Source: Notospermus geniculatus
Lineage: Eukaryota > Nemertea > Pilidiophora > Heteronemertea > Lineidae
DNA length: 64,000 bases
Direction: 5' to 3'
NCBI GenBank assembly: GCA_002633025.1
Contig: NMRB01000159.1
Span: forward strand, 261,723-325,722
The notes beneath the pieces were generated by a model that ran no database searches, had not been told where the DNA came from, and saw nothing but the letters and a program-made list of their open reading frames with translations. Every line of letters begins with the position of its first letter. Position 1 is the first letter of the stretch. The position numbers and the translations under genes were made by a program. Shown in pieces: positions 12,409 through 24,527 of this stretch.

Positions 12409-12591
12409 GAAAATCTCCATTTGGTTTCGGCGATGACAACCATCTCCTAGACGATGGCGGGCTGGACCAGCAAGTGCCAAATATCAACAGTCCTTCAAGA
12501 GGGTCTCCCATCTCACAGTCAAACATGGAACGTATCGAACGATATTCTAGGAAAGTATTCGTCGGCGGATTACCACCAGATATAGATGAAG
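12409..12591 (+). CDS. CPEB2/3/4-type protein, internal exon (linker and start of RRM1)
   Basis: This internal exon encodes part of a cytoplasmic polyadenylation element-binding protein of the CPEB2/3/4 (Orb2) class, a cytoplasmic RNA-binding regulator of poly(A) tail length and translation of target mRNAs. Read as xGA-AAA-TCT, it gives (G/R)KSPFGFGDDNHLLDDGG, a polar linker containing SPSRGSPIS, then MERIERYSRKVFVGGLP and PDIDE. RYSRKVFVGGLPPDIDE is close to invariant in CPEB2-4, and KVFVGGLP is the RNP2 strand of RRM1. The linker corresponds to the vertebrate SSLFPMEDG-type exon but is diverged. The acceptor is a pyrimidine tract ending TTTACAG (12402-12408). The donor is GTAAGA (12592). 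The exon enters with two bases of a codon and leaves after one base (phase 1), joining in frame to 38196. CPEB1 lacks this exact wording, so CPEB2/3/4 assignment is firm. Choosing among paralogues is not possible, and many invertebrates have only one. Confidence 0.95.
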
Positions 12592-14089
12592 GTAAGATAA
12601 TTTCCACCATTTTAAACACTTTTCCAGTTTGAGCATACTTCAAAGAGCGTTAGGCCTCAGTCTTACAAGGGCCGTCTTCTGCGTTCACTGACCAAATCAC
12701 ACATCCTCACATGTAAATCCTGTTTTTTGACACAACTTGCTGTCCGCCAGAGACCCTCCACTATTTGCAAAAGGTTGTCATCAGGGTGGTTGTTTCTGGC
12801 CAGAATTTCTGTCAACTGGTCATCAAGGGACAGGTCTGTAGCATGTGTTCAGGCCGCGGCGTTTGCTTGACGTTGCCACATTCACAGTTTGCTGTGGCTG
12901 AGAATCCTAGTCTCCTCACATGTTAGTTGAGTCAGTCCTACATGGGTCAATAAGGATGAAACGTTCCTAAGAAACCCTCGTCAAGTGGGTGGCAGTCTGC
13001 TTCCATCAAAGAGCACCCTACAGCCCACTTCCCTTCTCCGACCATTATCTCATTTTAAAGGAAGGCTGATTTCTTCTGCTCTACTTTATACGAGAGAGCT
13101 CGTGGCAGCGCCCAGGCATGCGATCAATGCATTCTACAGATGTTAAAAATAGCGTCCAGGCACATCTAGCCTTGGCGTTCGCTATTTTTTCGATGTGAAT
13201 ATTGTGGGGATTCAATTTACAGCTGAGATGGCGGTATGATGTGACAGACGGTCGACCTGAAAAAAGGTTCCACCAGGTTATTTTGTGATCATCGGCAATA
13301 TGGTCAGTTGAAGTAAGAGCTCTGTTGGGTGCAACCAAGTACAGTGTAGTGTAGCTTGCAGCTGTTTCTTCAATTGACCATACCCCCACTGATTTGTATT
13401 GTGCCTATCACAGTTGGAGTGCAGAGATGCACAGGCATGATGTACAGTACATATCTGTGCAGGACATTAGGGTCAAGACAGATTTTGACATGGAGGGTCA
13501 AAATTAAAGCTCCACAATCCAATCAGCTCAATGCGTAATAATGGCAGTGTAGGGGTTCAAAATAGCAACATATCACAGTGTTTTTTTGCCTCAGGGTTTT
13601 TTCTTAGAAATATTTAGGGTGTCTACAAGCCGCTCAAAGAAAAATGTTCTCTTCGGAAATCAATCACTTCGTTGGTTTTCAAATCATTTCGAAGGATGTA
13701 TTTCAGCAGCTCAAAAGATGAATTCGGATATTGAAAACCTATGTTGTGTGTTTTTGTCAAGCGTATTATATGAGTCAGCCGAAACGTAATAAATAATGTT
13801 ATTGGGTGACTTTATTTGAATTTTTCTTGCACCGCCTGGTTCAATAGAGTATAGAAACGTGCTTTATTATGAATATTCCAAAATATTGGAAAATCGAAGT
13901 GTGATTTTTTTCTTGTTTTCAAATTACTTGTTAGTAATCAATACTCTGATTCTCAAGGTCGTTAGTGCTCGCGGTATTTGTGGTGAGACCTGATCTCACA
14001 TTTGTGGTTAATGGTTTTGAAAGACGATCCTTCGTAGATTCAATTAATGGCCATTTTCAGTTAGGGGCCGTTCATGTCCAGGGGATGTC

Positions 14090-14235
14090 AGACCGGCAAT
14101 GGAATCATCGCCGCCTGTCACTTCTGAGGTTCCAGGTTGGATTCCCAATTGGACCCGCTCTTCAAGTGATAGCGTGGGTGATTGACTTTCCTTGACAGCG
14201 CATGTCTTCTCCCATACCTGACGACCTGATTCCCA
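14090..14235 (+). mobile_element. SINE fragment with tRNA-like B box
   Basis: TCACTTCTGAGGTTCCAGGTTGGATTCCC reads as the 3' half of a tRNA-like head. The following CAATTGGACCCGCTCTTCAAGTGATAGCG resembles the SINE at 34106 (CCAGTTGGATCCATTCTTTTTGTGATGGCG), so they appear to be one family. Confidence 0.55.
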
Positions 14236-15431
14236 CAATTCACCAACATTGGCAAAAAGCTTTACACACTTATTACCATCCAAAAATACGACAAAAAGTT
14301 CTGAACAGCCTATAGGAAAATTGCGGAGAAAATCCCGACACAGCGACGAGGAGGACGACATAGGAATTTTCATCTCTTGACATTAAAATACGATCCATCA
14401 TCAGTGGATCGGTAACGGTCCATTCCACGGGTTATCAGTAACGCAAGAGCTACCTCTTGGGGGTCGGATCTACTCTCATTGGGAGTCGTTTAAGCAGCAT
14501 CAGCATTCGGTTCTTGTCTCTTGGCAAATACCATCGTGTGTGGATCTATGTTTTTGGAAAAAGCCTCGTTAAACGGCGCATTGTTGGTGCATGTTTGCCT
14601 CCATTGATTTGGTCCTTATCTGTCGTTTTGACAGGCACATGACGGAAGTTTTTGAAAACTTACCTTCAGTAAACAGTTAGGTGGAGTCATTCTGTCACCA
14701 CTGCTTGGTGAAATTCCCCCAGCTGTAAAATGGCCGAATCCGTCTCATTTGAGCAGAGCCAGAGAGATTGTTGGCTTTGAGGGAGTAAGGCAGCTCTCCA
14801 TTTGAGTTTTCTCACGGGAGCTGCACTTTAGCAACCCGTCCAAAGAGAGCTCCAGGCAGTTTTTGTGTCCTGGGCAATCTGGCATCACTGCTAGCCTCAT
14901 CTGCATGTCTAGCCCTAAACGACATCAGATTTGAAATTTTTCCTGTATTCCGGCTCTTGAGCCACTCGTGCACTCAGTTTGTCAGATAAAAAATACTCGA
15001 CTCCCGTTGTCAAATTTTAAGCCATTATTTGCCACAACCCAATATGACTGTCTGGATAAGCAGAGCTCTTCAGAGAATGCATAGAAAATTCTCAATTCCA
15101 CTCCATGTCGTCTTGAATTCATGATATTTCGGAGATCAAGTTTGACTTTTTCCCTGCTAAGCATTCCAATAGTGTTCTCATAACGGATGTTTTTCACAGC
15201 GTCGCATGATTTCGATAACGATGACCTTGGTGTTGTCTTTATCATGTCTCCGGCGGATGATACTTATAATTAGCTGCTGCTGACAGTTTCATAGATTATT
15301 CCTTCAGCAAAAACATAATAAGTGGCATGTCTCTGAAAGCTATGCGTTTCTTGGCTCTAGGCCATTCTTGATGTTGTTCCTTCCGTGATCTCGATCATTT
15401 ACTGGTGTGTGTCTAGATTGTCCTGGGGCAA

Positions 15432-15545
15432 CAGGAGCCCTGATAGCCTTGTGGTTATCACGTCTACATCGCAATCAGCAGGCCCGGGTTCAAATCGAAC
15501 TGGGCCATGGGATTAATCGTCCCTGCCTCTTCACATCCGCTGTAG
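15432..15545 (+). mobile_element. tRNA-derived SINE head
   Basis: A box-like TAGCCTTGTGGTTATCACGT and B box-like GGGTTCAAATCGAACT lie about 40 bp apart. TGTGGTTATCAC matches the head of the 55772 element (AGTGGTTATCAC). It lies directly before the hairpin pair at 15551-15665. Confidence 0.6.
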
Positions 15546-15550
15546 GAGAG

Positions 15551-15668
15551 TTTTTCAGTTTTCTGCCTCACGAGGCAGAAAACTCACCGAAAAATACGCA
15601 CACACGCGAGCTATCTGCTGAGCAAACAGTCTCGAAAGACTTTTTGCTCAGCAGATAGCTCCAGTGTG
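15551..15668. repeat. Two adjacent strong hairpins
   Basis: First hairpin (about 15557-15584): GAGTTTTTCAGTTTTCTGCC pairs with GGCAGAAAACTC around a 4-base loop. Second hairpin (15609-15661): GAGCTATCTGCTGAGCAAA pairs with TTTGCTCAGCAGATAGCTC around AGTCTCGAAAGACT. Flanking CGCACAC/GTGTGCG extends the second. It could be a MITE end or foldback unit. A small-RNA precursor is conceivable but unsupported. Confidence 0.65.
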
Positions 15669-15819
15669 CGGCAGGCTTTAGCCATGGTGCATTGTACCAT
15701 GTACCTTTGCAATGGCAACTCAAATGACCCCAACCAAGTGACAACAGGGGTAGCTTGAGATTGCCTCTTCTGTTAACATACAGTTGTGCCAGAAATCAAT
15801 CCGGGGGTTCTAAAATTCA

Positions 15820-16000
15820 TGCTCTGAGAGGGCCACATTGGTGCCTGACCTCTGAGGTCCAGGGTTTGATCATGGTCGGACCGATGTGATACAGAGGGTG
15901 TCGCTCCTTGTGAGCGCATATTTTCTCGGGCACTCACTCTCTATACGTAGACTAATTGGTACTGGCTTTCAGCTCCCGATTCAATATTTTCAAAAAGTTC
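15820..16000 (+). mobile_element. SINE (same family as 34106-34310)
   Basis: B box-like GGTCCAGGGTTTGATC follows GGTGCCTGACCTCTGA. The tail GTAGACTAATTGGTACTGGC...GATTCAATATTTTCA is a diverged match to the tail at 34247-34300 (GTAGTCTAGAGCCAATATTG...CTCAATATTTTGA). Confidence 0.55.
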
Positions 16001-16739
16001 AAGCCGTTTTTCTGACTCAGCTGATAATATTTCCGAACATTAAAGATTAATGAAATGATGTATAAAGTATTTTAATGCTACCAGGAAGTCGTGAGGCTAA
16101 TGGAAGAGGGCGTCCATCGGTGCGCATGTCATGAAGGTCTTTCCTTATCCTACGACGACAAAAAGGGATCCGGCATTTTGATTGGACGACGATTATTTCC
16201 TGGGTCATTTATTGTAGAACATGAAGGATTCTGGGAGATTTATTACGAACCGGCACGTTCTATGAAGTTGGCGGGATACGAAAAAAGCTTCGACCTGCAT
16301 GCGGTTTGATGATAATTCAGCGGATAATGACATCAGAATCGCAAGAACAGGAAATCGGCGACAGAAGTGCAACAATAATAATTTGATTTATTGAAGGTTG
16401 ACTTTTCCAAGGTTCACATCTTGTAGTGAGTAATGAATGTCGTGGATAGCAGAGTGTTGACTGGGAACGAGGTTTGACCGGTACTGTCTGAGCGGCCGCT
16501 GATTGTTCAAGAAGTCCCAGTCATACATAAATTTTGGTGTAGTTCAACATTGTGTCAAAGGGATGTAACATTCATCCTCCAATACGAAAAGCCGTCAAGA
16601 TTATCAGCACCACTCTTCTATCAGAAGGACAACAATCCAAGACCCTGTCCTCTTCATGTGCATGTTGTGGACTTAATTTTGGTAAATTGCCTTCAGAAGG
16701 GATACCTGCGAATGTGGAGAGGACCAGGAACTAATCACC

Positions 16740-16858
16740 TGGGCCCCTTCATAAAACCTTGCTAGGCTTAGTTACTTGCTAATGTTCCCAATTTGTACAG
16801 GCCAATGTACACAACTAGCAACCAACTAAGCTGGCAAGGTTTTATGAATATGGGCCCT
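16740..16858. mobile_element. Palindromic MITE with GGGCCC ends
   Basis: Left GGGCCCCTTCATAAAACCTT and right AAGGTTTTATGAATATGGGC are inverse. The arms extend inward (GCTAGGCTTAGTT / CAACTAAGCTGGC) for about 45 bp around a loop near 16800. No coding capacity. Confidence 0.85.
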
Positions 16859-17526
16859 GTATTTTAAAATGGCTCCCAACTTACCATAATTTTGCTGGTT
16901 GAAAAGCGTATCCCTGCTAATGGTTCTGATACAAGAAGAGCAATATGACTGATCACTCCCTTCTTTACTGAGATCACTCCACGTGTGAGAGATGTTGAGT
17001 CGAACCGGACCGAAGACGCTTTCCTCTCAAGTTGTATCCTTTTTATATGAGGAGAAAAGTTTTCATCAAATCCAGTCCTACATCCATACTGGTCTATTAT
17101 CACGGATAACTTCGACAAGTCCTTGAGAAGGACTCAGACAGTTTTGCATCCGTCCGCATCCCAGCTGACAAACTGCTGGTGAGATCTTGAAAGTAAAATA
17201 GAATACGTCAAGTTCCATTATCACTTGATGAATTCCTTTATGATCTCAACTCGACAACTCCATCCAATTTCACTTGATAAAGTGGATATTTTGTATATAG
17301 AGATTTAAGTTGCTGACTTGCTTGAGTTTTATTGGATTGTCAGGATCAAAGACGGGAAAGTCGTAGACATTGAACAAGGAGATAAAGATTGTCATGAAGT
17401 CATTTGCTTTGTCAAGTCATTCAAGGGGAAATTTCTGCCATAAAGCATTGTCAAGTTCTCCCTTCATTCTTGCCTATATGTTGAAACTTTCCATGTTGGT
17501 ATTAGGAAAATTCATTTGAAACTTAT

Positions 17527-17628
17527 AGGCCCGTACTGTATTTTAGAATGCTCCTCAACGTAAAGGAGTTCCTCAAGGCTGAGGAACTCCTTTACGTTGA
17601 GGAGCATTCTAAAATACGGCCCATAATT
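17527..17628. mobile_element. Near-perfect 100-bp palindrome (MITE)
   Basis: GGCCCGTACTGTATTTTAGA to the centre at about 17580 is almost perfectly inverse to the right arm ending TCTAAAATACGGCCC. Arms are about 45 bp with almost no spacer (TCAAGGCTGA). High arm identity suggests recent activity. Flanking TA on both sides fits a TA target. Confidence 0.9.
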
Positions 17629-17639
17629 GATTTGCTGTT

Positions 17640-18080
17640 TTGAAACATAATTACTCATTGCTGAACAATTGTTCTAGCCATCTGGTCACTTGTGCCATTT
17701 CTATATTAAAACTTTGCTTGTGAAAATTCTTTTGAAACTCAATTATGAGCAATACATGAGTCTTGCCTTACTTTTCAAACTCAATTGTGAGCAATACTTT
17801 TATGAGTCCCTTTTCTCTTGAAACGTTACACTCAATGGTGAACAATAACCTTGAAACACATGAGCTGTCTTTTTCCAAGTCCCAATACTACCGGGATGTT
17901 ATTTTCCTTGTTTGTGGACCCACTTCTTCTGGGACGTATATACATCTTCTGGTCCCATTACTGAATTGAATCTTTCCTCACTTTTGAATCTCAAACTTAT
18001 GAACCACCCTTCAACTAGACTAGACCAGCTCGTACGTTGCCACTTTCCATATATTCGTGAACAATTCTTTTGAAACTTTC
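17640..18080. repeat. Degenerate repeat of TTGAAACTCAATTATGAGCAATA
   Basis: Phrases such as TTTGAAACTCAATTATGAGC, TTCAAACTCAATTGTGAGCA, AATGGTGAACAATA and GTGAACAATTCTTTTGAAAC recur irregularly. This looks like an old, decayed tandem repeat. Confidence 0.45.
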
Positions 18081-18589
18081 GACCACTCCATACAATACAT
18101 CATCAAAGCCTGTCACAACTACGTAATATCTGTTGTAGAGTATTATCATGACGCTTCATTCTGCCGTGATCAATATCTCTTTAGATTATGAGCACGTGAA
18201 GTATTGCCACTTAGAAACTACTCTCGCAATTGCTTTGTAATGTCTTGGCAAATCTTGGCCCAGTTATGAATCCCCTTTATACGGCTTATGAACTATCGCA
18301 TGTCGTCTTCACAATGTCAGGCTTAGTCGGATAGATTTGTAACAGTCGGTGGATCATCCCGAAAATGACTTGGACAGTATTTTCCGTTTTAAATGCTTCG
18401 TTTGTCATCCACTGCAAAGTACTGGGTAATCTTGATATCTTTTTGAGGACTTTATGTGAGTAACACTTTGGGCAAATACTACACTTCGGAATAGCTTTTT
18501 GACATTCACATTGAAGAGGCATAGGCAATGGCAAAACGCTATTGAAATTGGCTTCTACAAACGTATTTAGCTTGGAAGGGGCGTTTTTG

Positions 18590-18760
18590 GGTGGTGCAGT
18601 CAAAAAAGCTGGTGCCTGTAACTTCTGAGATCTCGGGATCGATTCCTCGTTGGAGCTGGATATGGAGGCTGGGGTGCTACCAGGGGCCAAGCAAAGGCAA
18701 TCAGAAGAGGGGCTAGGACCAGCAGTATGAGGGTGAAAACAAGGGCCATCCCTCCACAAA
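18590..18760 (+). mobile_element. Possible tRNA-like SINE
   Basis: GGTGGTGCAGTCAAAAAAGC resembles the A-box end of the 3355 and 34106 SINEs (GTGGTGCAGTGG). TCTCGGGATCGATTCCTCG has B-box form. It creates part of a 157-codon open frame on the minus strand (18286-18759) that I do not consider a gene. Confidence 0.4.
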
Positions 18761-20689
18761 CTGGCGGGCTACCTTTTTGTTCTGGTATGCTGCAACATCC
18801 CACTTGCTGCATCTAAAATGCTCGAGCACCAAGCCAGCTGCATCCCTCTTTGCCTGTGCCATCACCCAGGGCTCACCCTTGCACAAAACAATGATTCACT
18901 CCTCCAGAACTGCCGAGATTTGCCAATTCCTTCGCACGCAATAAAAACTAAACATGTTGCAATTAGTGCGAGCTGATTGAAAAAAAGACGCTACATTTTC
19001 CAATTTGCATGCTGGCAATATCTTTCTGCCGTTGATGAGTAAATTAGCTGGCCTTATCGAGGAGTTCTAAGAGCTCCCTACCTAATATCTCTACGCTGTC
19101 AAAACACCGTGTATTGCTGAAAATGTCTGCCATGATGACACTTTGGCATTTTGGTTCCATATACATATAATTCCAAGGACGATTTATCATAGTTCCATAA
19201 TTCCAATGACACTTCAGCATTTGTTCCATAATTCCAAGGACGGTTGGGAGCAAAGTATTAAAACTTCTATTTTGCTCTTTGTCAGGGACACAAAAACTTC
19301 TCTCGTGCAATCGTTTACCGGGGTATATTATTTTGTGGAAAAATCATGGTTTTATGTTGTTGTGTTTCTTATCGGCATAGTGCTGAAACTAACAGCTCAT
19401 AACCTTTAAAAATCTATTGGATTTCGCGAGTCGATTTTTGGGTGTGTCGCAGTGCCATTTGTTATGCAAACACTGCCATTTAGGATCAGCGAGATCATCT
19501 TAGATATCCTGCTTGGAGTCCCCAAACCTCCATCAATCTCTACAAATACTTGCCCCAAATCCCTCATATCTTAATCGCACAATTCAATCTGTGACTATAT
19601 ACCCGCTAGTGTGGTTAATCAAATTTTAGCATTCGTTTAAATGGCGGTAGCTAATCTACAAAGTTCACTGCATTCTGTAAAAGAGTTCTGCGGGTAAATT
19701 AGCTCGGTCTAGAGATATGTCACGAGTTTATGAGAACAGACAATACATATCTGATCGATTTGAGAGTAATGTACTAACCTATTCTGACAGCCCTTCATAA
19801 CGAGATGGGACAGGGGTGAAAGAGATAGGAATTACTTTCAAATTATGGAGATACCTCTGAACCCTGTAATCTATCACGAATGTCGTACGACAATTCCAGG
19901 TCCGAAACCACATTTTGCTGCACAATACCGTGACATTCATCTTCATCAGTATCTGGAGAATTCGTTAATATAAGTATGATATTTCCACTCTAAGTTGAGC
20001 AGGGATGACAGTGGAAGGTGTATGGGTAGAGCAGGGGGTTCTTGTTCCAGCCGAAATGACTTGGTTGTGTACCAATCCAAGGAAACAATTGTCAGATGTA
20101 CGATTCGGGATGATTTATACGGACGCTCATTGTTTGCTCATTCATCATGGATCAATCCGGAATGCTACGGAGGCGGACGAAACGGCCGTATCCCGTTAAG
20201 AAATGTATAAATATTCTCCTCAGCCTCAAGTATATCGTATAATACATTAGAGGGCCGCGGGAGAATTTAGCAATGCTTTTGCGGCAATTCATGACGGAGC
20301 TATGAAGCAATTCATTTTGACTTATGGATATAACTTACAAATCTCAGGGTAGGGACCTTCATGTTCTTGTTGATTTCGCGAGGCATCACTCCCTGAGGGT
20401 CGTAGACGATTCTTCTCTTGCCACCTGATATGCTGTAATGAGAAAAGAAACACATCATATTTTGGAGGAAATCTCTTGTGGCTGGTAACACAGGTTGTAG
20501 ATCTTGTGTTGTTTTATGCCCGGAAATATCCCTCTAGCCGTTCGAAGACAAGGGGGTATTCAGAACTCAGCAACTTTTTGGTGATCTCAAAAAAACAGTT
20601 TGACTTGATGTGGAGCATTGTGCTGAACATTGTGCTTTTCGCTGCAGTCATAATAATTCACTGTGTACATGTTACCCCAGTCTTTCCAC

Positions 20690-21290
20690 AGCCTGTTAAG
20701 CCACAGGCGTACATCGCACTTGCGACTGGAAGCAACTGATCTGGACCCATGTTCCCGAAGCCGTCGTAAGGTTAATGATGTCGTTACGCTATGCATTTTA
20801 CCAGTTTTAACGACATCGTTAACCTTACGACGGCTTCGGGAACATGGGCCCTGAATAGTGGCTGGTGATGTACGCACTGCGTGCACATCGCAAGTTCCGC
20901 AAATCAGTAAAACTAGAAGGATCCAATCAGTCGTCATGTCCAGACCACATACATTGCACTTGCGACTGGCAGCAACTCAGGTAACATCTGGGGCGTTGAG
21001 ACTCGACGAGACTAGGTTTCGTTCAGAAAACTGGCACTGATCAGTTGCAAGCCTGCATACATCGCAGCGACTGAATGAAACTGGGTACAACTAGTCGCTA
21101 GAAAGTTGAACATGTGCAACTCGCAGCGACTGGCAAAATATCAGTTCCAGCGATTCGCAAGGGTGCGTACATCGACCTTGTCTGGCGACTGCTCAGTTGC
21201 CTCCAGTTCCAGCTAGATCCTCCCAGTCGCCAGTATCAGTGGTGACTAGTTGTCTCCAGTCGCATGTGTGATGTACGCTCGGCTTTATGT
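20690..21290. mobile_element. Diverged inverted-repeat element with repeated GCGACTGG phrases
   Basis: Left end TAAGCCACAGGCGTACATCG CACTTGCGACTGG pairs with right end CCAGTCGCATGTGTGATGTA CGCTCGGCTTTA. The interior repeats TACATCGCACTTGCGACTGG and AGTTGC phrases several times. A younger palindromic MITE (20743-20851) lies inside its left part. Confidence 0.65.
20743..20851. mobile_element. Palindromic MITE nested in the 20690-21290 element
   Basis: Left GGACCCATGTTCCCGAAGCC and right GGCTTCGGGAACATGGGCCC are inverse. Arms continue through GTCGTAAGGTTAATGATGTC for about 45 bp each with few mismatches. Centre near 20797. Confidence 0.9.
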
Positions 21291-22267
21291 TACCGGTAAT
21301 CATGAAGGAAACCCACCTCTCTTAGAAACCTTTGAGGGGACCCCCAAGGAGCAGTTCATTCAGCACGTCACTTGATTCCTTGAAACTTCAGAGATCACAA
21401 AGAGGCTTGCGGAATGGCGCAGATCGAACTCGTGGCCACTCAGTCACGAATCTGACAAATTACAACTGCGTCACCGTGCACCCCAAACAAAAAGTTCATC
21501 ACTGGGTACAAGTTCAAAGACGAAACAGAAAAGAACGCTAGCTGTATCTTGCCTGTCATATTCCGACACGATATTTCCGAAGGAGTCTTTTCTCGATGAC
21601 TCACTGCCTAGGTGCTTTCTTTACCATCTGTATCTCCCATTGACAGCGCATAGTCACAATACAAATGATGTACAGCGTCTAGCTGGCTGTCCCGGCTTGC
21701 TCATCACTCACAAAAAGTCGCCTACCGTGGTGCGTTCTTTGAGTAATCAGCTAAATGGTTAGACTGTTTTGTCCCGGGTTCAAGAAGCAATCACGATGCC
21801 TGTTTTCATGATGTATTGTCTCTCCTCAGTCAAAGTGGAATGACAGTGTACTTTCGCTGTCCTACTGTTTTTAGCAATCCTCTACATTGTCGTTGCAACT
21901 TTTTGAGGAGTTTCTGTCTCATGGAGACTACAGATTGAATCTGGCGTCAGGCTGTGGGATGTTTCAGCCTGACAAAGTTTTCTACACGAGTACATGTCTG
22001 TCACTCCGGCTGTACACTTCAGAGGCTATGGGCAGTTATATCTGCAAATAATGACAGAAGTCTGATCTCAAGTTGTCATGTGATCTTGAGTTGTAGCGGA
22101 GAAAGATATATGCGGAACGGTGCTACAGTCGTCAGGATGATCTGGCGTTCTAGGTGAGAAAGATGTTGGATGGCGCTGCAGCTGCCAAGATGATCTCGAG
22201 TGGGGGCTCAAAATGTCGCTGGGCAAAGAAGAGAAGGACAGACAACGGTCCCATTTATAGTGTATAC

Positions 22268-22562
22268 CATGGGCGTATTAGAATCCTCGTTCTTGACCAC
22301 ACTCGTGCTGACACAGTTCATGTAGTTGCTGACTCAACTCTAGGACAGCATTCTCGAACGCCGAGAACGCAACCTGTGTCGGGTCAAGAACAGTGTTCTC
22401 CTCACTCCCCACTCAGCGGAGGGTTGAGAAGAACACGTTCTTGGCCCGACTGTAGTTGCGTACTCGGTGTTCAAGACTGCCGTTCTCGAGTTGAGTCAAC
22501 AACTACATGAACTGAGTCAGCACCAGTGTGGTCAAGAACGGGGATTCGAATACGCCCCATGT
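22268..22562. mobile_element. ~295-bp palindromic MITE with ~100-bp arms
   Basis: Left CATGGGCGTATTAGAATCCTC and right GGGATTCGAATACGCCCCAT are inverse. Arms include GTTCTTGACCACACTCGTGC and CAGTTCATGTAGTTGCTGAC and their inverses. The open frame through the element (22154-22510) follows from the repeat and is not a gene. Confidence 0.88.
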
Positions 22563-23454
22563 CTCCTTACAGTTTGAATCCATCCTGAGTTACAGATACA
22601 GTTGATGCCATCTAGTATTCGGTGAACCAACCAACATGCGGCGACCAATAAACTACTTTTGACACCCCCCTGTTTTGTACTTTCCGCAGAGCAAATCATC
22701 CAAAAGTGCTCATTCGTCATGCAAAGTTCTACCTCCGCCTTAGCATAATTTGTCAAAGAAGACACAAATGCAGTAACAAAATTGAAGAACTCTAACGAAA
22801 ACACCTTAAAAAATGGCTTGCGTCATGACACATTTGCAAAGATCTAAAGCGTAATGCGTTTTATGTGCACAACGCCGACGTAAAGCATAGAAATGTACTC
22901 TTCATCGTCTCGCGATGGCAAACTTCGCTAAAAACCTCCATGATCTCATTAGGAAATTCATCTAAAACTTTGCCTCTTCCATTGTAAAACCTGCCAGATG
23001 CTATTAGCTTTCCACTAAGTTGTTCACATTCAACAATTGCTGTATGCCGTGGTAAATGGATCATTTGCCTCCGCTGGAAATTATTTCTAATCCATCAAAT
23101 CACGGCAGTGATAGTATTATTGGGAGGCGTGATCCCTCTTCCCCGTTTGACACCTTCGGTAAATATCGCTCGGATCAGCTGACAGAACAAATTTATATCA
23201 TTACCAGTGTATTGCCGAAAACATGACCTTCACCTTTACAGCGCGACCTTGGAATTTTGTTTGTTCCTTTTGTTTGATCCAGCAAGGATTGCAGCAGACA
23301 AGAGTTCTTGTCAACAAATCCAGATAAACTTGGCAAAAATGGGAGCCACGCACGAATCAACTCAGGCACGGTTGTCACTTTTGCTTTTCATTCTGTGTGG
23401 ACTTGAAAGCATAATGCCCTGATTTAAAATCACGATGATGGCACTTCCTTTTTA

Positions 23455-23740
23455 GCCCGCTTGGCCCATAGGCCAAAAGGGCTTATGCTGTGCTTGGCGC
23501 CTTTAGTGGTGGTCTGTCGTGCGTGCGTGCGTGCGTGCGTGCGTCCGTAAACTTTTCCCTTGTCAGATGGATAGCACCTTCAGTTTTTGACGGATCATTT
23601 TCATATTGCATATGGGTGTGTATGACCACAAAATCTAGGTCAAGTTCGATTTTGGGTGCGATGCGATTCCTACTTTGGCCAGTANTGCACTCCGATCTGA
23701 CAACGACACCCACACTATGCCAAGCACATCACACCTGTTA
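23455..23740. mobile_element. Hairpin plus (GTGC)n element
   Basis: Begins with a hairpin (AGCCCGCTTGGCC...GGCCAAAAGGGCTT), then a GTGC microsatellite (about 23519-23545), then a unique body that includes a single N (23685). The order hairpin, GTCC/GTGC microsatellite, GA/TC-rich body is also seen at 28281-28454. I believe elements of this build are widespread in marine invertebrates; the class is not named here. Confidence 0.5.
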
Positions 23741-24207
23741 ATTAAATTCCTCTTTGATGTTGATTCATGAATCTGTTGTGTTTGGGCTCGAAGCGTTCCT
23801 GCAACCCAGCAACGTCTTGAATTCAATTTTGAACATTTGATTGCGAGATGAGATAATTGATCGTAATTTAATGGCCTGCTTTGTTCTGAGATGTGTCTTT
23901 CAAGAACTGCTGGTGTAAACTTGACAAGGAAAAGCTGTGCTTCATCTACACAGTCATGCTGTAGTTCTGTGTTCAGCTTACCGTGGAATGTCATCTGTTT
24001 TACCAAAAGGCAGAGAATACGGTTCAAGCTTGGTTGGTTAAGGTGAAACCAACAACAGGGTGCTGTTACCCTAATATGATACATCAATTACAATTCCGGT
24101 AATTGAAATGAAACTTAGGAGGGTTGCAGATCAGATATCCCATAAAGAGAGTGAGAGTTTTCTCGTGCGAGTTGACTCTGAATGGCCAATTCACCATTGT
24201 CGGTAAT

Positions 24208-24527
24208 TAGTCTCCGCCACGCCACGTAGTGGCCGAGCGGAGACTCTTGTGTTAGCTAGGAAACTTTCTCGGCCACTTTCTCGGCCCAAACCAACCTCAC
24301 ACCAGGAGGCTTACGTGCCTATGCGTGTGTGCATTCTGCAGTGCTTCACGGGCTCCTTGCAGTGTCGTAATTTTATCACCATATAACACGAAGTTTCGAC
24401 GAAACTGTCTTTCAATAAAATATTCCGGTGTCAGGATTTGTGATTATAGGCCTAGTAGTGTGACATGCGACGCGTGGCGGAGACTCCAGAGTCTGCATGC
24501 AGACTCAACTGACAACTCTGTCTAGTT
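24208..24527. mobile_element. ~320-bp TIR element present only in copy 1 of segment B
   Basis: Starts AGTCTCCGCCACGCC and has GCGTGGCGGAGACT near its right end (24471-24485), followed by a TCTGCATGCAGA palindrome. Copy 2 has the uninterrupted site GGTAATTCCTTATGAC at 29304-29319. This shows a presence/absence difference. Confidence 0.75.

Noticed and set aside
15432-15545. Possible functional tRNA gene
   Set aside because: A and B boxes are present but no acceptor or anticodon stem can be drawn; it matches SINE heads elsewhere in the window.
16091-16309. 72-codon frame that looked exon-like (GILIGRRLFPGSFIVEHEGF)
   Set aside because: No recognised family and no convincing splice sites in phase with the CPEB exons.
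18286-18759. 157-codon minus-strand frame with a Cys-rich stretch (CECQKAIPKCSICPKC)
   Set aside because: Its N-terminal third is a SINE-like repeat and no domain is recognisable. The four-cysteine pattern alone is not convincing.
22154-22510. 118-codon frame
   Set aside because: Lies mostly within the palindromic MITE at 22268-22562.
23685-23685. Single N as a sixth haplotype join
   Set aside because: No duplicated sequence was found on its two sides, unlike the other three single-N sites.
23635-24087. 150-codon minus-strand frame
   Set aside because: It runs across an N and into the repeat element at 23455, with no recognisable domain.
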